Part shown: piece after piece, positions 17,679 through 25,930 of the stretch
Layout: each line of letters opens with the position of its first letter
Position numbering within the stretch: the stretch's first letter is position 1
NCBI RefSeq assembly: GCF_001870435.1
Contig: NZ_MDDR01000007.1
Span: 248,001 to 312,000 of the forward strand
Length of the DNA stretch: 64,000 nucleotides
Reading direction: 5' to 3'
Source of the DNA: Pseudomonas costantinii
Lineage (GTDB): Bacteria > Pseudomonadota > Gammaproteobacteria > Pseudomonadales > Pseudomonadaceae
Position numbers and translations under genes: made by a program
The notes under the pieces: generated by a model
Database searches by the model: none
Seen by the model: only the letters and a program-made list of their open reading frames with translations
What the model was told of the DNA's origin: nothing

Positions 17679-18136
17679 AGCAGCGCCGCCGTGATGCGGT
17701 CACGGCCCTGCAGCGAGCGAACGGCCTGTTGGCTGAACGCCAGGAAGGTTTCCGGGCGATCGGGCGACTCCTTGCCCAGGTTCTCGGCGCTGTCGCGGCG
17801 GATGATGGTCACGAACTGCGGCAACAGGCTGGCTTTAGCCCTGCAGTAAACGGCGCGTTTGTACGTCGCTGCTTGAAATGTGCGCTCCGGCAGCACCATA
17901 GGGTCAGCAGATTCCAAGCAGGTGACGCCCTGGTTCTGCCACCGCGTTTTGCACGTGGCCAAGTCGCGGTTGACCTCGGTCATCGCCGTGGTCAACTCAG
18001 CAGTCAGCAGTTCCACCAGGTATTCCGCCGGCAGGCGATAGCCCTTCTGAAACTCGGCCACATCAAGGTTCGGCCAAAAGCCGTCATTCTCGATCGCCAG
18101 TTCCACCAGCGTGGTGGGTTTACCTGAAAAGCTCAT
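17675..18136 (-). CDS. Head completion/stabilisation L-like protein
   Basis: 153 aa. It resembles P2 gpL in length and position (after the terminase small subunit), with a D-x-x-E-F-Q-K-G-Y-R-L-P motif. gpL closes the filled head after DNA packaging. A 97-bp gap separates it from gpM. Confidence 0.75.
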   Translation of the reverse strand: MSFSGKPTTLVELAIENDGFWPNLDVAEFQKGYRLPAEYLVELLTAELTTAMTEVNRDLATCKTRWQNQGVTCLESADPMVLPERTFQAATYKRAVYCRAKASLLPQFVTIIRRDSAENLGKESPDRPETFLAFSQQAVRSLQGRDRITAALL

Positions 18137-18232
18137 GCTGACCGCTCAAATAGGGCGGGGAGCCTGTTTTCAGTGGGACGGTCCATAAATGGGCGGCTCA
18201 CTTCCACAGGTCCCCGCTGGGGGGGTAGTCGG

Positions 18233-18958
18233 TTATTCGATGGCCGGGGTATCAGCCGCTTGTTTTTCCAGGGCCTTACGGACCCTTTTGATACGGGTGT
18301 CGTTGCCGGCTTGGGCGTACAGCTCCGTCGAGCGCTCCAGGTGCTTGAGCGCGGTTTCCCACTGTTCGGCCTCCATGGCGCGTATGCCGATCAACTTGTG
18401 GTACTTGCTGGGGATCTGCTCCGTCAGTTGCCACTCACCGTCAACCAGCGGCAGCAGGTCAGAGAGGTAAGGCTCCGGGCTGCGATTGGCTTTGTATTCG
18501 GCGTAGGCCCACTCGCACACGGCGTCGGCCACAAAGGTCTGAATATCCCGGCGCTTGAAGCGCTCCGGCATTTCCTGGCCCTGCGCCATCAGGAAGTCGG
18601 CCAGTTCCAGGGCGTCTTCGAACTGGGCGGTATCGAACAGCCAGACCATCACCTGCACCGCAACGCGGTTGGGGAAGTTCAGCCCCGATTCGCAATAGCG
18701 CTGGATGTACTCTTGGTATTTGGGCAGCAGCTCTTCGCGCTTGAGTGCCTGGCGTCCTGCCAGGCCGTTGATTGCGCTGATACGTGCCAGGTCCTGGTCC
18801 AAGGCCGCTTCCTGCAGTAGCAGGTGTTTGCGCGCATTGGCGGGGCTGCTCAGGGCATCGCCCGGGGTGTAGGCCATGCCTGCAGTAGCGGCAAGTGCCG
18901 CTACTGCAGTGCTGCCCAAGGCCAGGATGCGGCGCTTGTGCGCCAGGGCCAGGCTCAC
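18233..18958 (-). CDS. Terminase small subunit M-like
   Basis: 241 aa. A GTG start at 18958 overlaps the capsid stop as GTGA. The N-terminal basic segment (L-A-H-K-R-R-I-L) and the central tryptophan-rich part resemble P2 gpM, the cos-specific endonuclease partner of gpP. A strong hairpin sits near the start of its coding sequence. Confidence 0.85.
   Translation of the reverse strand: MSLALAHKRRILALGSTAVAALAATAGMAYTPGDALSSPANARKHLLLQEAALDQDLARISAINGLAGRQALKREELLPKYQEYIQRYCESGLNFPNRVAVQVMVWLFDTAQFEDALELADFLMAQGQEMPERFKRRDIQTFVADAVCEWAYAEYKANRSPEPYLSDLLPLVDGEWQLTEQIPSKYHKLIGIRAMEAEQWETALKHLERSTELYAQAGNDTRIKRVRKALEKQAADTPAIE
18880..18909 (-). repeat. Perfect 14-bp hairpin early in the M gene
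   Basis: CTGCAGTAGCGGCA at 18880-18893 is mirrored exactly at 18896-18909 with a 2-nt centre. It begins about 50 bases into the M coding sequence and would fold in the mRNA of the N-M junction. No T-run follows, so it is not an ordinary terminator. Confidence 0.7.
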
Positions 18959-19974
18959 GCCAACAGCTCCACGTTTTCGGTCAGTGCGATCTTTTCCAAC
19001 TGCTCGATCACATAGCCTTCGTTGCGGCTGTTGTAGTCCTCGACGCGAGAGCGCTTCGGGTTCTCGATCGTCTGCTTACGCCAGCTGGTGTCCTGGTAGT
19101 AGATCGACAGGTTGTCCCAACTGGTGACCAACACCGCGTTGACCGGGAAGTTCGGCACGCTGAACGCCGGCAGACCTCCATAGGTGGCAATGACCTGGGC
19201 GTTTTCGATGCGCTCTTTTTCGGTCGGGGTGTCGCCCTGTTTGGTGTACAGCTTGGCCTTGTCAGAGGCGAGCAAGTCGGTGCCGATGATCGCGACAAGG
19301 TCGCCGTCTTCGCGCAGGATCTCGTCCACCATCTGCTTGGTGTCGTGCACCAGAGCGTCCAGGTTGGCGTAGTCGCCGCCGGCGCCCAAGGTGACCTTGC
19401 CAGCGGTGGCGCCCTCTTTCAGCACCTGCTGCGGGGCCTGCTCGCGCAGTTGCTGCAGCCACCCCTTATTCACATCTTGCAGCTTGGGATTCGCCGCCAG
19501 GTCGGTCTGAGTGGCGACACGGGTGCCATGGAAACCGATTACGATTCGATCCTGGGCAATGCGCTTTTGCACAGCAGCGGAATAGCGCTCTTTGAAGTCG
19601 GGGAACTTCGCCCAGGCGTCGATCTTGGCGTATGGCAAACCCACGTCCGACTGGGTGTCGGCCAGTTCGTAGGTGCTGTTATCCAGCGCCGACGCGTCTT
19701 TGGCTTCGCGGTCGGTGGTCTTGGTGTTGGTGCGGCCAGTGACCGGACCATTCACGCCGATGAAGACCTTTTCACCCTTGATCTCGCTGACCGGAGTGAC
19801 GTTGATACGCTCCAGGAAGTCGGCCTTCGCGGTGATCGCGTCGTTCAATTCCTGGGCAATCGTCGGGTCCACACTGAACATGCGGGTCGAATTTTCGATG
19901 CCGTACGCTTCGGCAATCGCTTCCTGAAGCTCGGCATACTGTTTGGCGCCACGGGCGCTTAATGGCTGGGCCAT
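18955..19974 (-). CDS. Major capsid protein N-like
   Basis: 339 aa, close to P2 gpN (357). The N-terminal region (Q-P-L-S-A-R-G-A-K-Q-Y) and T-R-M-F-S-V-D-P-T motif are typical. It assembles on the gpO scaffold into a T=7 procapsid and is cleaved by gpO. Confidence 0.9.
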   Translation of the reverse strand: MAQPLSARGAKQYAELQEAIAEAYGIENSTRMFSVDPTIAQELNDAITAKADFLERINVTPVSEIKGEKVFIGVNGPVTGRTNTKTTDREAKDASALDNSTYELADTQSDVGLPYAKIDAWAKFPDFKERYSAAVQKRIAQDRIVIGFHGTRVATQTDLAANPKLQDVNKGWLQQLREQAPQQVLKEGATAGKVTLGAGGDYANLDALVHDTKQMVDEILREDGDLVAIIGTDLLASDKAKLYTKQGDTPTEKERIENAQVIATYGGLPAFSVPNFPVNAVLVTSWDNLSIYYQDTSWRKQTIENPKRSRVEDYNSRNEGYVIEQLEKIALTENVELLA

Positions 19975-19975
19975 G

Positions 19976-20893
19976 TCAGAGCACCTTGCGTCGTGGGGTG
20001 TTTACCGGGCCTGGGTTGCGGGGCAACTGGCGACCGGCGGAGGTGTTCTGCAGCGCGGTGAAACGCTTTTCCAGCGCCGCCATGCTCGCCAACAGTGCCT
20101 TATTGGTAGCCCCGCCCTTACGGCTGAACTCACGCTCTTCTTCGGCAGTGGTGACGATGCCGTCGACGGCAGCTTGCACGTCATCGATCGGCTCAGGCTC
20201 TGGCTCGGGAGCCTCTTCGGCGACGGGCTCAATCACGGCCTGAATGCCGGCAGCGACAATCAGCAGTTGAGCCAGCAGGGCTTTTAAGGCCGTTGCGGTA
20301 GCTTCATCCATAGGGGGGTCGGTCTCGGTTGGGTTGGTAGGTTCGACGGGCTCGGCGTCCGTCGCGAAGCGCTTGAAAACGCGAGTAAGCAAACCGATCA
20401 GCTTGCCCACTTCGCCCTGGGGCTCCTCTTCGAAGGCGCCCAGCTCAACTGCAGCGGCGTAGTACGTCGCTTTGTTGGTTTGGCGGGAGAAATAGAGTTC
20501 CTGGGTGCCCAGGCTCGAAGGTGTATCGGTGACCGCGAGGCCGGTTAGGTAGGATTTGCCGCTACCCGCAAAATTCGGCCAAATCTCAATGCTGGTGAAC
20601 AGCTTCTGCCCTTGGTCATTCAGGTACAGCAGTCGGTCGTTGGGCTTGAGCTGGGCCTCCAGGGCGATCTGCCCTTCTTCCAGGTCGTCGCCCTCTTCAA
20701 CCAGACGCACCGCGTAAACGGTGCCGAAAGAACCTTCCGCACGCTGGTGTTCACACCAGATCACAGCGGTGTATTTCGAAGGCTTGTAGGTTTCAGCGAT
20801 ATCGCGCAGTTCCTGGGGAAGGATCTCGCGACCATCGGCGGTAATGCCGCTGGTCGCGACACGTTTCCAGAACGAAACAAGGGAACGGGGCAT
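19976..20893 (-). CDS. Capsid scaffolding serine peptidase O-like
   Basis: 305 aa. The N-terminal about 140 residues form the protease domain (D-G-R-E-I, a histidine in W-C-E-H-Q, and a serine in D-T-P-S-S-L-G as the likely nucleophile region). It is followed by an acidic linker (P-E-P-E-P-E-P) and a coiled scaffold tail. In P2 gpO both scaffolds and cleaves the capsid proteins. It is the first gene of the leftward late operon. Confidence 0.9.
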   Translation of the reverse strand: MPRSLVSFWKRVATSGITADGREILPQELRDIAETYKPSKYTAVIWCEHQRAEGSFGTVYAVRLVEEGDDLEEGQIALEAQLKPNDRLLYLNDQGQKLFTSIEIWPNFAGSGKSYLTGLAVTDTPSSLGTQELYFSRQTNKATYYAAAVELGAFEEEPQGEVGKLIGLLTRVFKRFATDAEPVEPTNPTETDPPMDEATATALKALLAQLLIVAAGIQAVIEPVAEEAPEPEPEPIDDVQAAVDGIVTTAEEEREFSRKGGATNKALLASMAALEKRFTALQNTSAGRQLPRNPGPVNTPRRKVL

Positions 20894-21055
20894 GGGCGAT
20901 AACTGCGCTCAATCGTTGAATGAGCCGCCAAGATAGGGAGCTGCCCGCGCTCAAACAAACGGTTCAAATGCGCGTTCATCCTATATTCGCGATATAGGTG
21001 GATCACGGAATTTAACCCCGCGTTTCCAGCGTTTTCGCCGCATAGACTGCGGCCC
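20894..21055. promoter_or_regulatory. Divergent late promoter region with CCTATAT palindrome
   Basis: This 162-bp gap separates the O operon from the P-Q operon, so it should hold two late promoters activated by the Ogr protein. An inverted repeat CCTATAT-TCGCG-ATATAGG spans 20980-20998, near the middle. The consensus TGT-N12-ACA site of P2 Ogr was not found, so the Pseudomonas protein may read a different sequence. Confidence 0.5.
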
Positions 21056-23107
21056 ATGTACTACTCGACCGAAGTTAAAGAAGCCGCCAAACGCCTGTTC
21101 CTGCGCCGCTGTAAAGCCAAGGAAATTCAGGCGCAGCTCAACCTGCCCAACATCCGGATCGTCTACTACTGGATCCGCCAGGGCGGGTGGGAAGACATGC
21201 TGTCGGACGAAGAACCGCTGACCGCCGTCGGCCGACGAATCACCCTGCTCCTGGACAAGGTCGGCAGCCTGTCGAAAGACGATCTGAACGAGCTGGACAG
21301 GCTGACCGTCGTTCGCGAACGGCTGCTGAAACAAGCGGCCAAACCGGCGCCGGCATCGGCTGGGGAATCTGCCAGCGAGCCACAGGAACGTCGCCAGGGC
21401 GCGCGTGGCGAACGCTCTGTTCGTGCCGAGGGTGGCGGCAAAAAAAAGGAAAAGAAGGCCAAGAACGACATCAGCGGGCTGACCGAAGTCGACTTCCTGG
21501 ATAAGTTCATCAGCAAGATGTACCGCTATCAGCAGGAGTTGTTCGCGGCCAAACAAAACCCGCTGACAAGCCGGATCCGCAACATCCTCAAAAGTCGCCA
21601 GGTGGGTCTGACCTACTACTTCGCCGGCGAAGCGTTCATGGATGCGGTGCTGACTGGCGACAACCAGGTGTTCCTGTCAGCCAGCCGCTCACAATCGGAG
21701 ATCTTCCGCAGCTACATCATCCAGTTTGCCAAACAGTGGTTTGACATCGAGCTGACCGGCAACCCGATCACGCTCAGCAACGGCGCCGAACTGCGCTTCC
21801 TGTCGACCAACAGCAGCACCGCCCAGGGCTACCATGGCCATGTGTACGTGGATGAGTATTTCTGGATCCGCGACTTCGAAAAACTCAGCACCGTGGCCAG
21901 TGCCATGGGCACCCACAAGAAGTGGCGCAAAACCTACTTTTCGACGCCCAGCGCCGTGTCACACCAGGCGTACCCGTTCTGGTCGGGGGAAGAGTTCCGC
22001 AACAGCAAACGCGGCAAGAAAGCCGGCGGCACCTGGCCCACCGAGGCGTCTTACACGCAGGGCGCACTGTGCCCCGATGGCCAATGGCGCAAGACCATCA
22101 CCATCCAGGACGCGATCGATGGCGGCTGCGATCTGTTCGACCTGGAGCAACTGCAGCTGGAGTACGACGAAGACAAATTCCAGCAACTGTTCTACTGCAA
22201 ATTCATCGATAGCAGCCAGAGCGCCTTCGGCCTCAAGGATCTGGAGCGCTGCTACTCCGACTTGTCGCTGTGGGAAGACTACGACCCGGAACTGGATCGG
22301 CCGTTCGGCAACAGTCCTGTCTGGCTGGGCTACGACCCAAGCCGCACCCGCGACGACGCCACCTGCGTGGTGGTCGCTCCGCCGCTGGAACCCGGGGCGA
22401 AATTCCGCATCCTGGAGAAGCACAGCTGGCGGGGGCATTCGTTTAACTACCAGGCCGCCCAAGTCAAAAAGCTCACCGAGCGCTTCAACGTCCAACACAT
22501 CGGTATCGACATCACCGGCGTGGGCTATGGCGTGTTCGACCTGGTGCGAGACTTCTACCCTAGAGCCACGCCGATCCATTACAGCCTTGAGACCAAGAAC
22601 CTACTGGTCCTCAAGGCCCAGGACACGATCCAGGGCAGCCGCATCGAGTGGGACGCCGGCTGGACCGACATCGCCCAGGCGTTCCTGACTATCAAGCGCG
22701 GCACCACCACCAGCGGCCAAGTCACCTACAGCGCTTCGCGCACCGACGCCACCGGTCACGCCGATATCGCCTGGTCGATCATGCACGCCCTTTTCAATGA
22801 ACCCCTCAACACCAACAAGCGGCGCCGTAGCCGCTACGTCACGAGCGGAACCAATGCCCAAGCCACGACACAAAAAGCCCCAAACCAGCCAACAGGCGCG
22901 ACAGCCGCAGCCCATGCGGGCGTTCACCTTCGGGGAACCCGAACAGGTGCTCTCCGGCAACATCGGCGAGTACCTGGGGGTGTTTCTCAGCGACGACGGC
23001 GAGATCTACAAGCCACCGGTGTCGCGGGCGGGTCTAGCCAAACTGCTGCGCGCCAACGCGCACCACGGCGCCATTCCCAAGTTCAAGCGCAACCTGCTGC
23101 TGCGTGA
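21056..23107 (+). CDS. Terminase large subunit P-like (ATPase/endonuclease)
   Basis: The core ends near residue 585, matching P2 gpP. It carries an N-terminal HTH-like segment, an ATPase with the K-S-R-Q-V-G-L-T motif and the Walker B region V-D-E-Y-F-W, and a nuclease region starting G-Y-D-P-S-R. After residue about 590 the frame stays open for some 90 more codons, with low-complexity Arg/Ala/Gln sequence overlapping the portal gene. I suspect the true stop is lost or shifted. It translocates DNA into proheads from cos. Confidence 0.85.
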   Translation: MYYSTEVKEAAKRLFLRRCKAKEIQAQLNLPNIRIVYYWIRQGGWEDMLSDEEPLTAVGRRITLLLDKVGSLSKDDLNELDRLTVVRERLLKQAAKPAPASAGESASEPQERRQGARGERSVRAEGGGKKKEKKAKNDISGLTEVDFLDKFISKMYRYQQELFAAKQNPLTSRIRNILKSRQVGLTYYFAGEAFMDAVLTGDNQVFLSASRSQSEIFRSYIIQFAKQWFDIELTGNPITLSNGAELRFLSTNSSTAQGYHGHVYVDEYFWIRDFEKLSTVASAMGTHKKWRKTYFSTPSAVSHQAYPFWSGEEFRNSKRGKKAGGTWPTEASYTQGALCPDGQWRKTITIQDAIDGGCDLFDLEQLQLEYDEDKFQQLFYCKFIDSSQSAFGLKDLERCYSDLSLWEDYDPELDRPFGNSPVWLGYDPSRTRDDATCVVVAPPLEPGAKFRILEKHSWRGHSFNYQAAQVKKLTERFNVQHIGIDITGVGYGVFDLVRDFYPRATPIHYSLETKNLLVLKAQDTIQGSRIEWDAGWTDIAQAFLTIKRGTTTSGQVTYSASRTDATGHADIAWSIMHALFNEPLNTNKRRRSRYVTSGTNAQATTQKAPNQPTGATAAAHAGVHLRGTRTGALRQHRRVPGGVSQRRRRDLQATGVAGGSSQTAARQRAPRRHSQVQAQPAAA

Positions 23108-23858
23108 GTTCATCCCGTCTGAGGGCTGCAGCACGCAGACCATGGGCCGGGCGAGCCTGGACTACATGGTGTTCGGCGAGGCGTATTTCTATCGCGACAC
23201 CAACGCCTTCGGCGAGGTGCTGGAGATGCAGCACCTGCCGGCCATCAATATGCGGGTGAAGGTCGACGGCGGGTTCAGGATGTTGCTGCCCGACAGTAAG
23301 TACATGGACTTCGACCAGGACGAAATCGAACACGTCTTGGACTACGACGTGGAACAGAACATCTACGGCGTACCCGACTATCTGGGCGGCCTGCAGGCGC
23401 TGCTGCTCAATGAAGCCGCGACCCTCTTCCGCCGGCGCTACTACAGCAACGGCGCGCACGCGGGCTACATTTTCTACACCAACGACCCAGACCTGACCGA
23501 GGAAGACGAAGACAACCTGCGCGCTCAGATCAGTGCCAGCAAGGGCGTGGGCAACTTCCGCTCGATGTTCGTCAACATTCCCAACGGCAAGGAGAACGCG
23601 ATCCAGATCATCCCCGTGGGGGACTTCCAGGCAAAGGACGAGTTGGAGAAGGTGAAGAACATCACGCGCAACGATGTGATTGCGGCATGGCGGATGAACC
23701 CTGCCCTGGCGGGGATCATCCCGGAGAACAACGGCGGCTTTGGCGACATTGAAAAGATTGACCGGGTGTACACCAGCAACGAGATCAAACCGATTTGTCA
23801 GTTGTTCGATCAACTGAATGGCACATTACGAAGAGACAGGAAAATTAGCTGGCAATAA
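22854..23858 (+). CDS. Portal protein Q-like
   Basis: 334 aa, slightly shorter than P2 gpQ (344). ATG 22854 is preferred over 22797, which has no ribosome binding site. The central conserved part (G-E-A-Y-F-Y-R-D and V-D-G-G-F-R-M-L) matches phage portals. The last 20 residues (after E-I-K-P) differ from the usual P2-type end, and the DNA there is richer in A and T. Twelve copies form the DNA channel. Confidence 0.85.
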   Translation: MPKPRHKKPQTSQQARQPQPMRAFTFGEPEQVLSGNIGEYLGVFLSDDGEIYKPPVSRAGLAKLLRANAHHGAIPKFKRNLLLREFIPSEGCSTQTMGRASLDYMVFGEAYFYRDTNAFGEVLEMQHLPAINMRVKVDGGFRMLLPDSKYMDFDQDEIEHVLDYDVEQNIYGVPDYLGGLQALLLNEAATLFRRRYYSNGAHAGYIFYTNDPDLTEEDEDNLRAQISASKGVGNFRSMFVNIPNGKENAIQIIPVGDFQAKDELEKVKNITRNDVIAAWRMNPALAGIIPENNGGFGDIEKIDRVYTSNEIKPICQLFDQLNGTLRRDRKISWQ

Positions 23859-23962
23859 GCAAAAAACTCAGTTGATGGCACTGCAATTAAGAGATAAAGC
23901 AGCAATTATCACTACATTTTGTGGCAAAATAGTGGCTATTGGCTGCCCTGGGGAGGGACACA

Positions 23963-24211
23963 ATGAGAGTTGTATGCAAATGCGGAAACAAGGGGCGGAT
24001 TGCTTCGAGGGAGGAGCTATCGCGGGATTTCGCGAAGCTCTACTGCCAGTGTCTCGACGCAACGTGCGGGCACACCTGGGTGGCGAATTTGACGTTTTCG
24101 CACACGCTCAGTCCTTCCGCCCAATCCTACGAAAGAATGCTGTTTGATCGTTTGAGGGATATGCCCAGGGCGAAACAACGGGAGCTATTCGACCAGTTGG
24201 GCGCGGCATGA
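23963..24211 (+). CDS. ogr: Ogr/Delta-like zinc-finger late activator
   Basis: 82 aa. It begins MRVVCKCGNKGR and has C-x-C and C-x4-C pairs (C-Q-C-L-D-A-T-C-G-H), the Ogr/Delta zinc-binding pattern. The ATG at 23963 follows GGGAGGGA. Ogr proteins bind RNA polymerase alpha and switch on P2 late promoters. Here it lies downstream of the portal, so it may also be transcribed late as a positive loop. Confidence 0.85.
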   Translation: MRVVCKCGNKGRIASREELSRDFAKLYCQCLDATCGHTWVANLTFSHTLSPSAQSYERMLFDRLRDMPRAKQRELFDQLGAA

Positions 24212-24266
24212 TCGAGACTGAACCGCCAGCAGCAAACCGGCGATTCGTAGAGGCTCGATCATTTTG
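24209..24266 (+). terminator. Long-loop inverted repeat after ogr
   Basis: TGATCGAG at 24209-24216 overlaps the ogr stop and pairs with CTCGATCA at 24254-24261, followed by TTTTG. The loop of 37 nt holds a further CGCC/GGCG pairing. It could terminate the rightward P-Q-ogr transcript. Confidence 0.4.
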
Positions 24267-24347
24267 AGTTATGTGGAAAAGGACGACTCAAGGAATACGC
24301 AGACTATGAAAATTTTGGTCCATAAAAACCGCTCTGTTGGCCTTGCA

Positions 24348-24893
24348 TCAGAACTTCGAAAGCCTAAGTTGCAACTTCATCACCTCCTTTTCGAGCTCCC
24401 GGTATTCCCGCTCGACGGCCGGGGGAAGCTGGATCTCATATTGGTCGGCCAAATCACCCTCGTTCAATATTTCAAATCGTCTTTCCATCAATTTGATAAG
24501 ACGCTTCACGTTGAAACTGTCCACCAACGGCTTTCGGACGTTATCGATCTGTCTACCGGTGTATTCACGGCTAGGGTCTTCCAGGAAGAGGATGTTGACC
24601 AAAGCCAATTCCGGCGGGCGGGGTGTCAAGTCAACGATGCGTCCCTCAGGATCCTGCCAGACAGCGTGGAACTCGGCTTCGATGATATGGGTACCTTCCC
24701 AAATGGCCCAGCCCGTAAGTTGTTTTCCGCCGTGACGGGCCACATGCTCTGGGACGATAGTGAGACATTCCAGCATTGGCTTGTTAGCCAGAGGTTCATG
24801 CGGGACCAAAATGGGAGGTTGTCCAGGAACAACGCTGTCACAGAATTCCAGAACATGGGCTGATTGAATATTTCCTGGTCTTGGTATCGCCAT
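24348..24893 (-). CDS. SEC-C-like cargo protein, 181 aa
   Basis: The first 100 residues carry a distinctive pattern (E-C-L-T-I-V-P-E-H-V-A-R-H-G-G, then G-W-A-I-W-E, A-E-F-H-A-V-W, and D-L-T-P-R-P) that I associate with proteins often carrying a SEC-C metal-binding motif. The C-terminal 70 residues are a charged helix without the cysteine motif. It lies leftward between ogr and the repressor operon, a common cargo site. No function is known to me. Confidence 0.7.
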   Translation of the reverse strand: MAIPRPGNIQSAHVLEFCDSVVPGQPPILVPHEPLANKPMLECLTIVPEHVARHGGKQLTGWAIWEGTHIIEAEFHAVWQDPEGRIVDLTPRPPELALVNILFLEDPSREYTGRQIDNVRKPLVDSFNVKRLIKLMERRFEILNEGDLADQYEIQLPPAVEREYRELEKEVMKLQLRLSKF

Positions 24894-24962
24894 CTTTAAG
24901 TCCTTTTTCTGTGGTCCGCTGTTAGAACGGTGGCTGTTCGATCAGCTTGGCGCTGGTGGAAA

Positions 24963-24986
24963 GCGCCGACCTAAGAGGGTCGGCGC
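24963..24986 (-). terminator. Hairpin downstream of the repressor-side operon
   Basis: GCGCCGACC (24963-24971) pairs with GGTCGGCGC (24978-24986) across a 6-nt loop. On the leftward strand it is followed by TTTCC, a short U-run. It would end leftward transcripts from the repressor and the 58-aa gene before the SEC-C-like gene. Confidence 0.6.
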
Positions 24987-25012
24987 ACGCTTTCAGTATT
25001 CAACCAGGTCGA

Positions 25013-25189
25013 TCATTCGATATCAGATGGTTCAGCGAGGTAACCAGCAATGCGTCGAACCTGTTTACGGTCCTTCTCAGATATTTGTCGGTAGAGCTTG
25101 ATAAGGCGGACTTCCAAAGCCGTCAATTCCAACCACTCACAACCAACCGAGTCGCGATAACTGCTTTCCAATTTCTTGCGATCCAACAT
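25013..25189 (-). CDS. Small protein resembling the repressor C-terminal tail, 58 aa
   Basis: The ATG at 25189 follows GGAG at 8 nt; a GTG at 25246 gives 77 aa. The C-terminal segment L-I-K-L-Y-R-Q-I-S-E-K-D-R-K-Q-V-R-R-I closely parallels the repressor's L-V-E-Q-F-R-R-L-P-P-D-D-Q-K-T-V-R-R-I. It lacks any DNA-binding helix-turn-helix. It follows the repressor gene in the same direction, so it may modulate repressor oligomerisation, by inference only. Confidence 0.65.
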   Translation of the reverse strand: MLDRKKLESSYRDSVGCEWLELTALEVRLIKLYRQISEKDRKQVRRIAGYLAEPSDIE

Positions 25190-25289
25190 GCGTACTGCTC
25201 CGTTAATGCATTTGCTGAATCGGAGGTATTGGGCAGTGATTGCCACTTTGACGCAGCCATTTCATTGAGCACACGCAAATTGTTACAAC

Positions 25290-25637
25290 TTAATCGGACT
25301 GCACATCGGCCTCGGCAGCCATGGACTTAACGATCCTCCGCACAGTTTTTTGATCATCAGGAGGTAGGCGTCTGAACTGCTCAACCAAATCCGCTTCCGC
25401 AGGATCAAGCCCCTGACCAGGTGGGGGAGATCGATGACCAGAAAGCACGTAACCCGCGTCAACCTTATGTTCCGTCAGTGCGGAGACATAGCGCAGGTCT
25501 AGAGAATTAGCGCCTAACTCGTAATTTTTCTGAGTCCCACGGCTGACCCCCAACAACGTCCCAAAATCAGTTTGATTCAAACCTAAGCGCTCGCGCTCTT
25601 CCCTTAGGCGATCACCTACTCCATCAGCTATGAGCAT
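25290..25637 (-). CDS. CI-like phage repressor without self-cleavage domain
   Basis: 115 aa from ATG 25637. Residues about 8-65 form a Cro/CI-type helix-turn-helix (R-L-R-E-E-R-E-R-L-G-L-N-Q-T-D-F), and the rest is a short helical tail. No serine-lysine S24 peptidase region is present, so RecA-driven self-cleavage is not expected. It is divergent from the Cro-like gene, with TTGACC inverted repeats between them. It would hold the early operon silent in the lysogen. Confidence 0.85.
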   Translation of the reverse strand: MLIADGVGDRLREERERLGLNQTDFGTLLGVSRGTQKNYELGANSLDLRYVSALTEHKVDAGYVLSGHRSPPPGQGLDPAEADLVEQFRRLPPDDQKTVRRIVKSMAAEADVQSD

Positions 25638-25654
25638 TTTTTTATTCACCACAC

Positions 25655-25677
25655 TTGACCTGGTCAATTTTTTGACC
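25655..25677. promoter_or_regulatory. Repressor operator: TTGACC/GGTCAA inverted repeats
   Basis: The perfect palindrome TTGACC-T-GGTCAA (25655-25667) is followed after four T's by TTGACC (25672-25677), giving two overlapping inverted half-site pairs that share one half-site. They lie 18-40 bases upstream of the repressor start. A further direct repeat ACAAACAGA (25692-25700 and 25712-25720, 20-bp period) precedes the Cro-like start. Confidence 0.75.
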
Positions 25678-25729
25678 AAGAATCGCCACAGACAAACAGA
25701 AACAACCACAAACAAACAGAGTAGACATG

Positions 25730-25930
25730 ATGCCCGCCACCATTACACCCGAGCAAGCCCGGGCCGCTCTTGATCACAAGGGAGTGAGCATCGCGGAATT
25801 CAGTCGCCAGCACGGATTGAATAAAAATTTAGTCAGCGACCTATTGAACGGTCGGCTCAAAGGTCGCCGGGGGGAGGCACATCGCGCCGCCGTGTTGCTC
25901 GGCATCAAAGACGGCGTGATCGCACAGTAA
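25730..25930 (+). CDS. Cro-like regulator, BcepMu gp16-type
   Basis: 66 aa from ATG 25730 (or 25727). The sequence (I-T-P-E-Q-A-R-A-A-L and G-V-S-I-A-E-F-S) and the R-L-K-G-R-R-G-E-A-H motif match the BcepMu gp16-like family, a small helix-turn-helix protein common as first gene of the early operon. It is likely to oppose the repressor at the shared operator. The stop overlaps the next start (TAATG). Confidence 0.75.
   Translation: MPATITPEQARAALDHKGVSIAEFSRQHGLNKNLVSDLLNGRLKGRRGEAHRAAVLLGIKDGVIAQ

Noticed and set aside
24264..24863. 199-codon rightward frame opposite the SEC-C-like gene
   Set aside because: The leftward frame has the conserved motifs; this one is its shadow.
23860..25012. 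cos site near the portal end
   Set aside because: P2-type cos would be expected near here, but I could not find a sequence resembling the known P2 core, so none is reported.
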